Source: Streptomyces sp. NBC_01716
Lineage (GTDB): Bacteria > Actinomycetota > Actinomycetes > Streptomycetales > Streptomycetaceae
Assembly: GCF_036248275.1 (NCBI RefSeq)
Contig: NZ_CP109181.1
Coordinates: forward strand, 6,014,001-6,078,000
Direction of reading: 5' to 3'
Length of the DNA: 64,000 nucleotides
Both the position numbers and the translations under genes were made by a program. Under the pieces are notes generated by a model. It was not told the DNA's origin. It made no database searches and worked only from the letters and a program-made list of their open reading frames with translations. This document shows, piece after piece, positions 27,562-35,224 of the stretch (within the stretch, counting starts at the first letter, position 1; each line of letters begins with the position of its first letter).

Positions 27562-27809
27562 CGTTCGAGAGGTGAACTCAGAAGTCACAATCCCGGCTCA
27601 GATGAGCGCGTTCTCCCATGCAAAGGTCATGGCCGGTTCGAGGCGTGAAGGGGGGAGGGGGCGGCGATCCCCCGTTATCCGCATTGGATCCAGTGGCGGA
27701 CGGGTGGTTGCGGCCGTATGACGGACAAGTGGACATGTCCAGGCACCTTCGATCTGGGTATGTTCCTCGCCGTCAGGGCAGCCAGCGCCTCCCAGAGGAG
27801 TCGAGATCC
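27562..27809 (+). other. ppdK upstream region
   Basis: About 250 bp without a supported gene. It holds a TATGTT -10-like hexamer near 27759, a GGACATGTCC 10 bp palindrome near 27731 and the GAGGAG ribosome binding site at 27795-27800. Confidence 0.4.
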
Positions 27810-30554
27810 GTGTCGAGAAGCAAAGACACCCACGCAGCGACAGACACCGCCCCGCAGGACCAGAAGTTCGTCTACGACTTCACCGAGGGCAACAAGGATC
27901 TCAAGGGCCTGCTCGGCGGCAAGGGCGCCAACCTCGCCGAGATGACCAACCTCGGCCTGCCCGTCCCTCCGGGCTTCACGATCACCAGCGAGGCGTGCAA
28001 GGTCTACCTCGGCACCGGCGCCGAGCCGCCCGCCCTGCGCGCGGAGGTCAGCCGGCACCTCGACGCCCTCGAAGGCAGGATGGGCAAGAAGCTCGGCCAG
28101 TCCGACGACCCGCTGCTCGTCTCCGTACGGTCCGGCGCCAAGTTCTCCATGCCCGGGATGATGGACACCGTCCTCAACATCGGCCTCTCGGACAAGTCCG
28201 TCGCCGGTCTCGCCAAACAGTCCGGCGACGAGCGCTTCGCCTGGGACTCCTACCGGCGGCTCATCCAGATGTTCGGCAAGACCGTCCTCGGTGTCGACGG
28301 CGACCACTTCGAGGAGGCGCTGGAGGAGGCCAAGCGGGCGAAGAAGGCCGCCACCGACATCGACCTCGACGCCGGCGATCTGAAGAAGCTGGTCAAGCAG
28401 TTCAAGAAGATCGTCGCGCGCGACGCGGGCCGCGACTTCCCGCAGGACCCGCGTGAGCAGATGGATCTCGCCATCTGCTCCGTCTTCGAGTCCTGGAACA
28501 CCGACCGCGCCAAGCTCTACCGCCGCCAGGAGCGCATCCCCGGCGACCTCGGCACCGCCGTCAACATCTGCTCCATGGTCTTCGGCAACCTCGGCCCGGA
28601 CTCCGGCACCGGTGTCGCCTTCACCCGCGACCCGGCCTCCGGCCACCAGGGGGTGTACGGCGACTACCTCCAGAACGCGCAGGGTGAGGACGTCGTCGCC
28701 GGTATCCGCAACACCGTGCCGCTCGCCGATCTGGAGTCCATCGACAAGAAGTCGTACGACCGGCTGCTGCAGATCATGGAGATCCTGGAGACGCACTACC
28801 GGGACCTCTGCGACATCGAATTCACCATCGAGCGCGGTGAGTTGTGGATGCTCCAGACCCGCGTCGGCAAGCGCACCGCCGGCGCCGCCTTCCGGATCGC
28901 GACCCAGCTCGTCGACCAGGGGCTGATCAACCAGGCGGAGGCGCTCCAGCGGGTCAACGGGGCGCAGCTGGCGCAGCTGATGTTCCCGCGCTTCGACGAC
29001 GGGGCGAAAGCCGAGCTGCTGGGGCGCGGGATCGCCGCGTCACCCGGTGCCGCCGTCGGCAAGGCCGTCTTCGACTCGTACACCGCGGTCAAGTGGTCGC
29101 GCTCCGGCGAAAAGGTCATTCTCATCCGCCGTGAGACCAACCCCGACGACCTGGACGGCATGATCGCCGCCGAGGGCATCCTGACCTCGCGGGGCGGCAA
29201 GACCTCGCACGCCGCCGTGGTCGCCCGCGGTATGGGCAAGACCTGTGTCTGCGGCGCGGAGGAGCTGGAGGTCGACACCAAGCGGCGCCGGATGACCGCC
29301 GGCAGGACCGTCATCGAGGAGGGCGACGTCGTCTCCGTCGACGGCTCGACCGGCAAGGTCTACCTCGGCGAGGTGCCGGTCGTCCCCTCGCCGGTGGTCG
29401 AGTACTTCGAGGGCCGGATGCACGCGGGCGCCGACGACGCCGACGAACTGGTCGAGGCCGTGCACCGGATGATGGCGTACGCCGACCGCCGCCGGCGGCT
29501 GCGGGTGCGCGCCAACGCCGACAACACCGAGGACGCGCTGCGGGCCCGCCGCTTCGGCGCGCAGGGCATCGGACTGTGCCGCACGGAGCACATGTTCCTC
29601 GGTGAACGCCGGTCCATGGTCGAGAAGTTGATCCTCGCGGACACCGACGACGAGCGCGAGCAGGCCCTCAAGAACCTGCTGCCGCTCCAGCGGAAGGACT
29701 TCGTCGAGCTGTTCGAGGCGATGGACGGACTGCCCGTCACCGTACGGCTGCTGGACCCGCCGCTGCATGAGTTCCTGCCCGACATCACGGAGTTGTCGGT
29801 ACGGGTCGCACTCGCCGAGGCCCGTAAGGACCACAACGAGAACGACCTGCGGCTGCTCCAGGCCGTGCACAAACTGCACGAGCAGAACCCGATGCTCGGA
29901 CTGCGCGGCGTACGGCTCGGCCTGGTCATCCCCGGACTGTTCGCGATGCAGGTGCGGGCCATCGCCGAGGCAGTGGCCGAGCGCAAGCGCGCCAAGGGCG
30001 ACCCGCGCGCCGAGATCATGATCCCGCTCGTCGGCACGGTGCAGGAGCTGGAGATCGTCCGCGACGAGGCAGAGCAGGTCATCGCCGAGGTACGGCGCAC
30101 CAGCGGCGCCGATCTCAGGCTGGCGCTCGGCACGATGATCGAACTGCCGCGTGCCGCGCTGACGGCGGGTCAGATCGCGGAGGCCGCCGAGTTCTTCTCC
30201 TTCGGTACGAACGACCTCACCCAGACCGTGTGGGGCTTCTCCCGTGACGACGTCGAGGCGAGCTTCTTCACCGCCTACCTGGAGAAGGGCATCTTCGGGG
30301 TCTCCCCGTTCGAGACCATCGACAGGGACGGCGTCGGCGCGCTCGTGCGCGACGCGAGCGAGGCCGGCCGCAGGACGCGGCCCGATCTGAAGCTGGGGAT
30401 CTGCGGTGAGCACGGGGGCGACCCCGAGTCGGTGCACTTCTTCCACGAGGTGGGCCTGGACTACGTGTCCTGCTCGCCGTTCCGGATCCCCGTGGCGCGT
30501 CTGGAGGCCGGGCGGGCGGCGGCGATGTCGGACGGCTCCGGCCACTCACGCTGA
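27810..30554 (+). CDS. ppdK: Pyruvate, phosphate dikinase
   Basis: 914 aa cytoplasmic enzyme interconverting pyruvate + ATP + Pi and PEP + AMP + PPi. The N-terminal ATP-grasp domain begins LLGGKGANLAEMTNLGLPVP (near residue 32). The swivelling phosphohistidine domain has GGKTSHAAVVARGMGK (His near 466). The C-terminal TIM barrel has FGTNDLTQTVWGFSRDD and ends with GLDYVSCSPFRIPVARLEAG, including the catalytic Cys. GTG 27810 follows GAGGAG with 9 nt spacing. Single-gene unit with terminators on both sides. It probably supports gluconeogenic growth or PEP balance. Confidence 0.95.
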   Translation: MSRSKDTHAATDTAPQDQKFVYDFTEGNKDLKGLLGGKGANLAEMTNLGLPVPPGFTITSEACKVYLGTGAEPPALRAEVSRHLDALEGRMGKKLGQSDDPLLVSVRSGAKFSMPGMMDTVLNIGLSDKSVAGLAKQSGDERFAWDSYRRLIQMFGKTVLGVDGDHFEEALEEAKRAKKAATDIDLDAGDLKKLVKQFKKIVARDAGRDFPQDPREQMDLAICSVFESWNTDRAKLYRRQERIPGDLGTAVNICSMVFGNLGPDSGTGVAFTRDPASGHQGVYGDYLQNAQGEDVVAGIRNTVPLADLESIDKKSYDRLLQIMEILETHYRDLCDIEFTIERGELWMLQTRVGKRTAGAAFRIATQLVDQGLINQAEALQRVNGAQLAQLMFPRFDDGAKAELLGRGIAASPGAAVGKAVFDSYTAVKWSRSGEKVILIRRETNPDDLDGMIAAEGILTSRGGKTSHAAVVARGMGKTCVCGAEELEVDTKRRRMTAGRTVIEEGDVVSVDGSTGKVYLGEVPVVPSPVVEYFEGRMHAGADDADELVEAVHRMMAYADRRRRLRVRANADNTEDALRARRFGAQGIGLCRTEHMFLGERRSMVEKLILADTDDEREQALKNLLPLQRKDFVELFEAMDGLPVTVRLLDPPLHEFLPDITELSVRVALAEARKDHNENDLRLLQAVHKLHEQNPMLGLRGVRLGLVIPGLFAMQVRAIAEAVAERKRAKGDPRAEIMIPLVGTVQELEIVRDEAEQVIAEVRRTSGADLRLALGTMIELPRAALTAGQIAEAAEFFSFGTNDLTQTVWGFSRDDVEASFFTAYLEKGIFGVSPFETIDRDGVGALVRDASEAGRRTRPDLKLGICGEHGGDPESVHFFHEVGLDYVSCSPFRIPVARLEAGRAAAMSDGSGHSR

Positions 30555-30668
30555 GCCCGCGCGGCGTATTCGCCGCCGGACGACGCGCGCGGGTATCACG
30601 CCGCGCCGAATGGAAATCGCTTTCCCCCGCTCTTCCCGAAAGGGACAGGGCGGGTACGGAAACACATC

Positions 30669-30708
30669 GGGGTGCGGCCGGTGGATCCCCATCCACCGGC
30701 CGCACCCC
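30669..30708 (+). terminator. Strong terminator after ppdK
   Basis: Perfect 18 bp stem GGGGTGCGGCCGGTGGAT / ATCCACCGGCCGCACCCC with a CCCC loop, followed by ATTTT. It lies in a 398 bp gap (30555-30952) where I see no gene; the rest holds the upstream region of the next regulator. Confidence 0.9.
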
Positions 30709-30952
30709 ATTTTCCGGGCCGGGCGCGGAGCCGTAACCCTCACCGACCGCCGCCGAGCGCGCAAAGCCCCCCACGGCCTTCACAGCGCCTTTTCGGTGGT
30801 TCGGGTTTCGCGCCCGACCCGGTACAGCCTTTCGTTTCGCACCCGGACCACGCGATGCGTTTCAACTGTGGCTGAAACTCCGTGGTGACGGCCTGTGATG
30901 GCGTGCATACTCATCGCTGGTGTCGATTGCGGATGCAACAAGTGGGGGATGG

Positions 30953-32020
30953 GTGCTGCGAATTCATTTCACGGGGAGAGACCTCGGCGGGGTCAGGATG
31001 GCCGCCGGTCCCGATCCGTTGTGGGAAACGATTCTCAGCTTTCACCGATTGCGGGACCGGCGGGGCGCACTCGTTTTCGGGGAATGGCGCGCGGAAGCAC
31101 GGGCGAAGTTGAAGGGTGAAACACGTCTGCTCAACGCGCTCGTGCCCCGCCGGGGCTATTTCCCGGATTTCCTGACGCCACCGGAGAGCCGATTCGGGCT
31201 CGTGGACGGGCTGGAGGCGCTGCGCGCGACCCCCGGGGAGCGGGTCCGTACGGAACTGGCCCTGCTGCCTGCCGGACCGGCCGCCCGCCCCGGCAGGACC
31301 GCCGCCCTCGCCGACGGCGGCCCGGCGGAGCTGGGCCGGCTCGCCGGGACGCTGCGCGCGTATCACCAGGCGGCGGTGGAGCCGTACTGGCCGCACATCA
31401 GGGCACGCGCCGAGGCGGACCGTGTCGTCCGGGGCCGGGCGCTGCTCGACGGGGGTACGGACGAACTGCTCGCCACGCTCCCGCCGATGCTCCGCTGGCG
31501 TGCCCCGGTCCTGGAGGCCGACTACCCGGTGGACCGCGAACTGCGGCTGGACGGGCGGGGGTTGCTGCTCCAGCCCTCGTACTTCTGCCGGGTGACACCG
31601 GTCGTCTACCGCGACCCGGCGCTGCCGCCGGTGCTCGTCTACCCCGTCACGTACGCGGACACCCCGGTCGCATCCGGCCACGGCGGGCGGGGCGCCGGAG
31701 CGTCACTCGGCCGGCTCGTCGGCCGTACGCGCTCGGCCGTTCTGGGCGCGATCGAGCACGGCACGACCACCAGCGAACTCGCCCGCAGGGCAGACGTGTC
31801 ACTCGCCTCGGCGAGCCAGCACGCGTGCGTCCTGCGCGAGGCGGGCCTCGTGGTGACCCTGCGGCACGGCAACGCCGTCCTGCACACGCTCACACCGCTG
31901 GGCGCCGCCCTGTTGCGTGGCGGCGCCCAGAAGCTGCCCGGCCGGTCCAGGAAGTCGGACGGCGGGGCGGACGTGACGGACGGGTCGGACTACGTGCGGA
32001 ACGGCCCCGTCACCTCGTAG
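30953..32020 (+). CDS. ArsR-like winged-helix regulator
   Basis: 355 aa protein with an unusual layout. The first about 240 residues are a conserved Streptomyces domain starting VLRIHFTGRDLGGVRMAAGP, of unknown role. The C-terminal part (about 255-330) is an ArsR/SmtB-type winged helix: LVGRTRSAVLGAIEHGTTTS, then ELARRADVSLASASQHACVL and EAGLVVTLRHGNAVLHTLTP. No metal-binding Cys motif is seen. GTG 30953 has GGGGGA 4 nt upstream. The last 31 nt overlap the convergent PhoX-like gene. Target unknown. Confidence 0.7.
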   Translation: MLRIHFTGRDLGGVRMAAGPDPLWETILSFHRLRDRRGALVFGEWRAEARAKLKGETRLLNALVPRRGYFPDFLTPPESRFGLVDGLEALRATPGERVRTELALLPAGPAARPGRTAALADGGPAELGRLAGTLRAYHQAAVEPYWPHIRARAEADRVVRGRALLDGGTDELLATLPPMLRWRAPVLEADYPVDRELRLDGRGLLLQPSYFCRVTPVVYRDPALPPVLVYPVTYADTPVASGHGGRGAGASLGRLVGRTRSAVLGAIEHGTTTSELARRADVSLASASQHACVLREAGLVVTLRHGNAVLHTLTPLGAALLRGGAQKLPGRSRKSDGGADVTDGSDYVRNGPVTS

Positions 32021-33150
32021 GTGATGCCGCCCGACGAACTGCCGCTCGTACCGCGCTGGCTGGAGAAGTACAGCCGCGACCCGTCCGGCGAGAAGGCCGG
32101 ACCGGTGATCTCCGAGCCCGACTGCCCGCCGACGCGCAGGAACGGCGCGACGACGTCATCGGGGGTGATCACGCAGATCTCCAGGTTCCCGCCGTCCTCG
32201 GCGACGAACAGATCGCCGGACGACGAACCGGTGACGTTGTCGACGCCGGTCAGCGGGGCACCGCCGCCGCTGACGAGCGAGTCGTCGTACGCCAACTCAT
32301 AGGTACCCGCGGCCGGATCGACCCGCCAGACGCGGTTGTCGCCCTTCGTGGTGAACCACACCGAGCCATTCGCGTAGTAGCAGCCCTCGCCGCCGTTGAA
32401 CCGCTTGGCGCCCGAGACCTGGGACCGGGTCGCGGTCGGCGAGCCGTCCGGGTCCGGCACCGTCGCCCAGGTGAAGGAGCCCGAGGTGGCGGTGCCGGCC
32501 CGCAGCACCTCAAGGGTGCCCGAGGAGAGATCGCCCCAACTGGCGGGCGTGAAGCGGTAGAAGCACCCGTTCGTCTCGTCCTCGGTCAGATAGATCACCC
32601 GGCGCTCCGGGTCGGCCGCCGCGGCCTCGTGCTTGAACCGGCCCATCGCGTCGTGCCGTACCGCCGCTTTCACGCCCCACGGGTCGGTCTCGTACACATA
32701 CCCGCGGTCCACCTCCTCGCAGGAGAGCCAGGTGTTCCACGGGGTGCTGCCGCCCGCGCAGTTCTGCCGGGTGCCGGAGAGGATCCGGTACGCGCCGGTG
32801 ATCGCGCCCGCCGCGGAGAAACGGACCGCGCCCGCGCCGCCGGACGGGTTGATCTCCGAGTTGGAGACATAGATCCAGCCGCTGCCGTCGGCGTAACAGG
32901 CGCCGCCGTCAGGGGCGTTGTGCCAGATGTACGACGTACCGGGCACCGTCTGCCCGGACCGCGCGACGACTCTGCTGCTGAACCCGGCGGGCAGCCGGAT
33001 GTTGTTGCCGTCGGCCGCCGCGAGCGCGCCGTACGGTCCCGCGCCGGGCTGCGCGGGGTCGGCGTAGGCCGCGCCGCGCCAGAGTGTGCCGCCGAGTGCG
33101 GCCGCGGAGGTTCCGATGACCGCTCCACGCAGAAAATTGCGACGTTCCAC
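31990..33150 (-). CDS. PhoX/DUF839-like Tat-exported protein
   Basis: 386 aa secreted beta-propeller protein related to PhoX alkaline phosphatases. The N-terminus is a twin-arginine signal (MERRNFLRGAVIGTSAAAL, cleavage probably after YADP). The propeller contains SYIWHNAPDGGACYADGSGW, the PWNTWLSCEE motif typical of PhoX, LTEDETNGCFYRFTP and GGEGCYYANGSVWFTT. PhoX enzymes use iron and calcium; several acidic ligands appear conserved, but activity is not proven. No PHO box was found upstream. Overlaps the convergent regulator gene by 31 nt. Confidence 0.75.
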   Translation of the reverse strand: MERRNFLRGAVIGTSAAALGGTLWRGAAYADPAQPGAGPYGALAAADGNNIRLPAGFSSRVVARSGQTVPGTSYIWHNAPDGGACYADGSGWIYVSNSEINPSGGAGAVRFSAAGAITGAYRILSGTRQNCAGGSTPWNTWLSCEEVDRGYVYETDPWGVKAAVRHDAMGRFKHEAAAADPERRVIYLTEDETNGCFYRFTPASWGDLSSGTLEVLRAGTATSGSFTWATVPDPDGSPTATRSQVSGAKRFNGGEGCYYANGSVWFTTKGDNRVWRVDPAAGTYELAYDDSLVSGGGAPLTGVDNVTGSSSGDLFVAEDGGNLEICVITPDDVVAPFLRVGGQSGSEITGPAFSPDGSRLYFSSQRGTSGSSSGGITYEVTGPFRT

Positions 33151-33230
33151 TGGGCCGCTCCATGGTGGTGGGGTGGGCGTGAGGTGACGTGCGCACGACA
33201 GCGTAGAGCGACCGGATGGCCACCGTCTGA

Positions 33231-33256
33231 ACTTCCAGGCGCGACTTCCAGGCGCG
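33231..33256 (+). repeat. Tandem 13 bp repeat upstream of the PhoX-like gene
   Basis: ACTTCCAGGCGCG occurs twice without a gap. The 13 bp period does not match the 11 bp units of a Streptomyces PHO box. Confidence 0.6.
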
Positions 33257-33349
33257 TCGGCGGCGCGCCGGGGTCAACACCCGGTGCGGAGACTTTCTCT
33301 CCGGGACGCCGTTTCAAGGAGATCGCGGACACCGCGAAGACCACGGGGG

Positions 33350-34111
33350 TCAGGCCGCCGCACCGCCGTCGATGACAAGGTCCGTCCCCACGACGGACGC
33401 CGCGTCCGGCGAGGCGAGATACAGCACGGCCGCCGCCACCTCCTTCGTCGCCGACACCCGCCCGAGCGGCGACTGCTCCCTCATCCGGGCGGCCCGGTCG
33501 GCCGGGGTCTCGCCGGGGTGCAGCGACATCGTGGTGTCCGAGGCGCCGGGGCTGACGGCGTTGATCCTGACGCCGTCCCGGATGTGGTCCAGGGCGGCGG
33601 CGCGGGTCAGCGTGGAGACGGCCGCCTTGGAGGCGAGATAGCCCGCCATGTGCGGGATGCGCTTGTGCGCGCCGAGGTTGGAGGAGATGTTGACGACGGC
33701 GCCGCCGCCGTCTGCCCGCATCTGGGCGATCTCGGCCTGGAGGCAGTGCAGGACGCCGGTGACGTTGATGTCGAGCATCGCCTGCCAGTCCTCGGCCGGG
33801 AGGTCGGCGACGGGCGTGCCGCCCCGGAAGATCCCCGCGTTGTTGACGGCGACGTCGAGCCGGCCGAAGTGGTCGACCGCCGTCCGCACGAGGGCCCGTA
33901 CGTCCCGCGCGCGCGAGACGTCGGCGGTGACGACGAGCGCGTCGCCGCCCGCCGCCGTGATCAGGGTCCTGGTCTCCTCCAGCGGCACGGCGCCACGCCC
34001 GGCGAGGACGAGCCCGGCGCCTTCGGCCGCGAACGCCACGGCGACGGCGCGGCCTATGCCGGAACCGGCGCCGGTGACGAGGACGGTCTTGTCGGTGAAG
34101 CGAGCGGACAT
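33350..34111 (-). CDS. SDR family oxidoreductase
   Basis: 253 aa classical short-chain dehydrogenase/reductase. NAD(P) binding TGAGSGIGRAVAVAF is near residue 13, NNAG lies in VAVNNAGIF, the catalytic Ser near ISSNLG and the Tyr/Lys pair in GYLASKAAV. The C-terminal GTDLVIDGGAAA is typical. Cofactor choice and substrate are not evident. It follows the TetR gene on the same strand, and an operator-like palindrome matching the one upstream of tetR lies 53 bp before its ATG, so the TetR protein probably controls it. Confidence 0.87.
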   Translation of the reverse strand: MSARFTDKTVLVTGAGSGIGRAVAVAFAAEGAGLVLAGRGAVPLEETRTLITAAGGDALVVTADVSRARDVRALVRTAVDHFGRLDVAVNNAGIFRGGTPVADLPAEDWQAMLDINVTGVLHCLQAEIAQMRADGGGAVVNISSNLGAHKRIPHMAGYLASKAAVSTLTRAAALDHIRDGVRINAVSPGASDTTMSLHPGETPADRAARMREQSPLGRVSATKEVAAAVLYLASPDAASVVGTDLVIDGGAAA

Positions 34112-34163
34112 GGGTGACTCCCTTTTCGGATCTTCCCGGAGACGGACGGCGGTCGCTGTTTTC

Positions 34164-34178
34164 TAGACCGATCATTCT
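34164..34178. promoter_or_regulatory. TetR operator candidate upstream of the SDR gene
   Basis: TAGACCGATCATTCT, an imperfect palindrome sharing TCTAGA-x-CGATC-xx-TC (with flank) with the site at 34851-34865. Confidence 0.55.
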
Positions 34179-34244
34179 GTTATAAGGGCAGGTGGAAGCC
34201 CGCCCAAGTGGGCGATGTGTCCGGGTGGGATGTGCCGGTCCTCG

Positions 34245-34829
34245 TCAGTCCAGCAGGGCCAGCGCCTGCTCGGCCGCGTCACGGACCCGCGCGGGGTCCC
34301 CGGAGGTCTTGCCGACCACCCGCAGGCCCTGCATCAGTACGAGCAGCATCCGCGCCAGCGCGCGCGGATCGCGGTCCGCCGGCAGCTCGTGCTGGTTCCG
34401 GGCCCGGACGAGGGCCGCGTGCATCAGGGTCTCGATGTGCCGCCAGCTCAACTCGACCCGGCGGGCCGCCTCGCGGTCGTGCGGCCCGAGCTCGGCCGCC
34501 GTGTTGGTCACGAAGCAGCCCTTCTCGCGCCCCGGCTCGGTGCCTGCCTCGGCGGCGAACCCCCGCACCATCGCCCGTACCGCGGGCAGCGCGGGACCCG
34601 GCTTCGACAGGGCGTCGAGCAGCGACGGGTCGCGCGACTCGCTGTACCGGTCCAGCGCCTTCAGATACAGCTCGTGCTTGTTGCCGAACGTCGCGTAGAT
34701 GCTGGCGCGCCCGATGCCCAGGTGCTCGACGAGGTCCGCCATGGACGTCGCCTCGTAGCCGCGCCGCCAGAACAGCTCAAGGGCCAACTGGAGTGCGGCG
34801 TCCGGATCGAATTCCTTGGTCCTGGCCAC
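34245..34829 (-). CDS. TetR family transcriptional regulator
   Basis: 194 aa repressor. The N-terminal HTH reads FDPDAALQLALELFWRRGYE, then ADLVEHLGIGRASIYATFGN with HELYLKALDRY, the canonical TetR pattern. The C-terminal ligand domain (about 60-194) includes KGCFVTNTAAELGPHDREAA, which places it in the AcrR/YcdC-like TetR_C group. Upstream of and co-oriented with the SDR gene. A matching operator candidate lies 22 bp before its ATG, consistent with autoregulation. Confidence 0.9.
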   Translation of the reverse strand: MARTKEFDPDAALQLALELFWRRGYEATSMADLVEHLGIGRASIYATFGNKHELYLKALDRYSESRDPSLLDALSKPGPALPAVRAMVRGFAAEAGTEPGREKGCFVTNTAAELGPHDREAARRVELSWRHIETLMHAALVRARNQHELPADRDPRALARMLLVLMQGLRVVGKTSGDPARVRDAAEQALALLD

Positions 34830-34850
34830 GCGCGAGACTCTAGTCTCATC

Positions 34851-34865
34851 TAGAACGATCGGTCA
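34851..34865. promoter_or_regulatory. TetR operator candidate upstream of tetR
   Basis: TAGAACGATCGGTCA, centred on CGATCG and preceded by TC, sharing half-sites with 34164-34178. Confidence 0.55.
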
Positions 34866-34888
34866 AGATCGTCTTGATTCAATTTGAT

Positions 34889-35224
34889 TCAATGGCCGAC
34901 GCGTGAGGCATAGACCGTCACCGCCACCGAGTCGTCGTCCAGGCACCGGCCCGTCTCCAGGTCGAAACACTGCTTGAGGAGTGGCGACGCCACATAGGCG
35001 CGGCCGTCCCTGGTGCCGGTCAGCCCACGCGAGAGCACCTGGGCGCCGGAGTACGGGTCGCGGTTGTCGATCGCGTACGTACGGCCCGCGCGGTCCACGA
35101 AGAGCGCGGCCTGCCGGCCGTCCGGCAGCAGCGCGGCCACCCCACGGCCCGCGATCAGCGCGGACCGCTCACAGACCGGCAACCAGTCCTCGCCGACGAG
35201 GAGTTGAAGAGTGGGCGCGTTCAT
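34889..35224 (-). CDS. nirD: Nitrite reductase small subunit NirD
   Basis: 111 aa Rieske-fold small subunit of NADH-dependent assimilatory nitrite reductase. Segments GRGVAALLPDGRQAALF, AIDNRDPYSGAQVLSRGLTG and VASPLLKQCFDLETGRCLDD match NirD. The cluster-binding Cys-His pairs of true Rieske proteins are absent, as is normal for NirD. ATG overlaps the nirB stop (ATGA), so the two are coupled. Confidence 0.93.
   Translation of the reverse strand: MNAPTLQLLVGEDWLPVCERSALIAGRGVAALLPDGRQAALFVDRAGRTYAIDNRDPYSGAQVLSRGLTGTRDGRAYVASPLLKQCFDLETGRCLDDDSVAVTVYASRVGH

Noticed and set aside
33231..33256. Direct repeat before the PhoX-like gene as a PHO box
   Set aside because: The unit is 13 bp with no GTTCA core; Streptomyces PHO boxes use 11 bp units beginning GTTCA.
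34090..34098. TTGTCGGTG, a perfect half of the PafBC motif
   Set aside because: It lies in the first codons of the SDR gene and no TANNNT follows after 8 nt (GGACAT instead).
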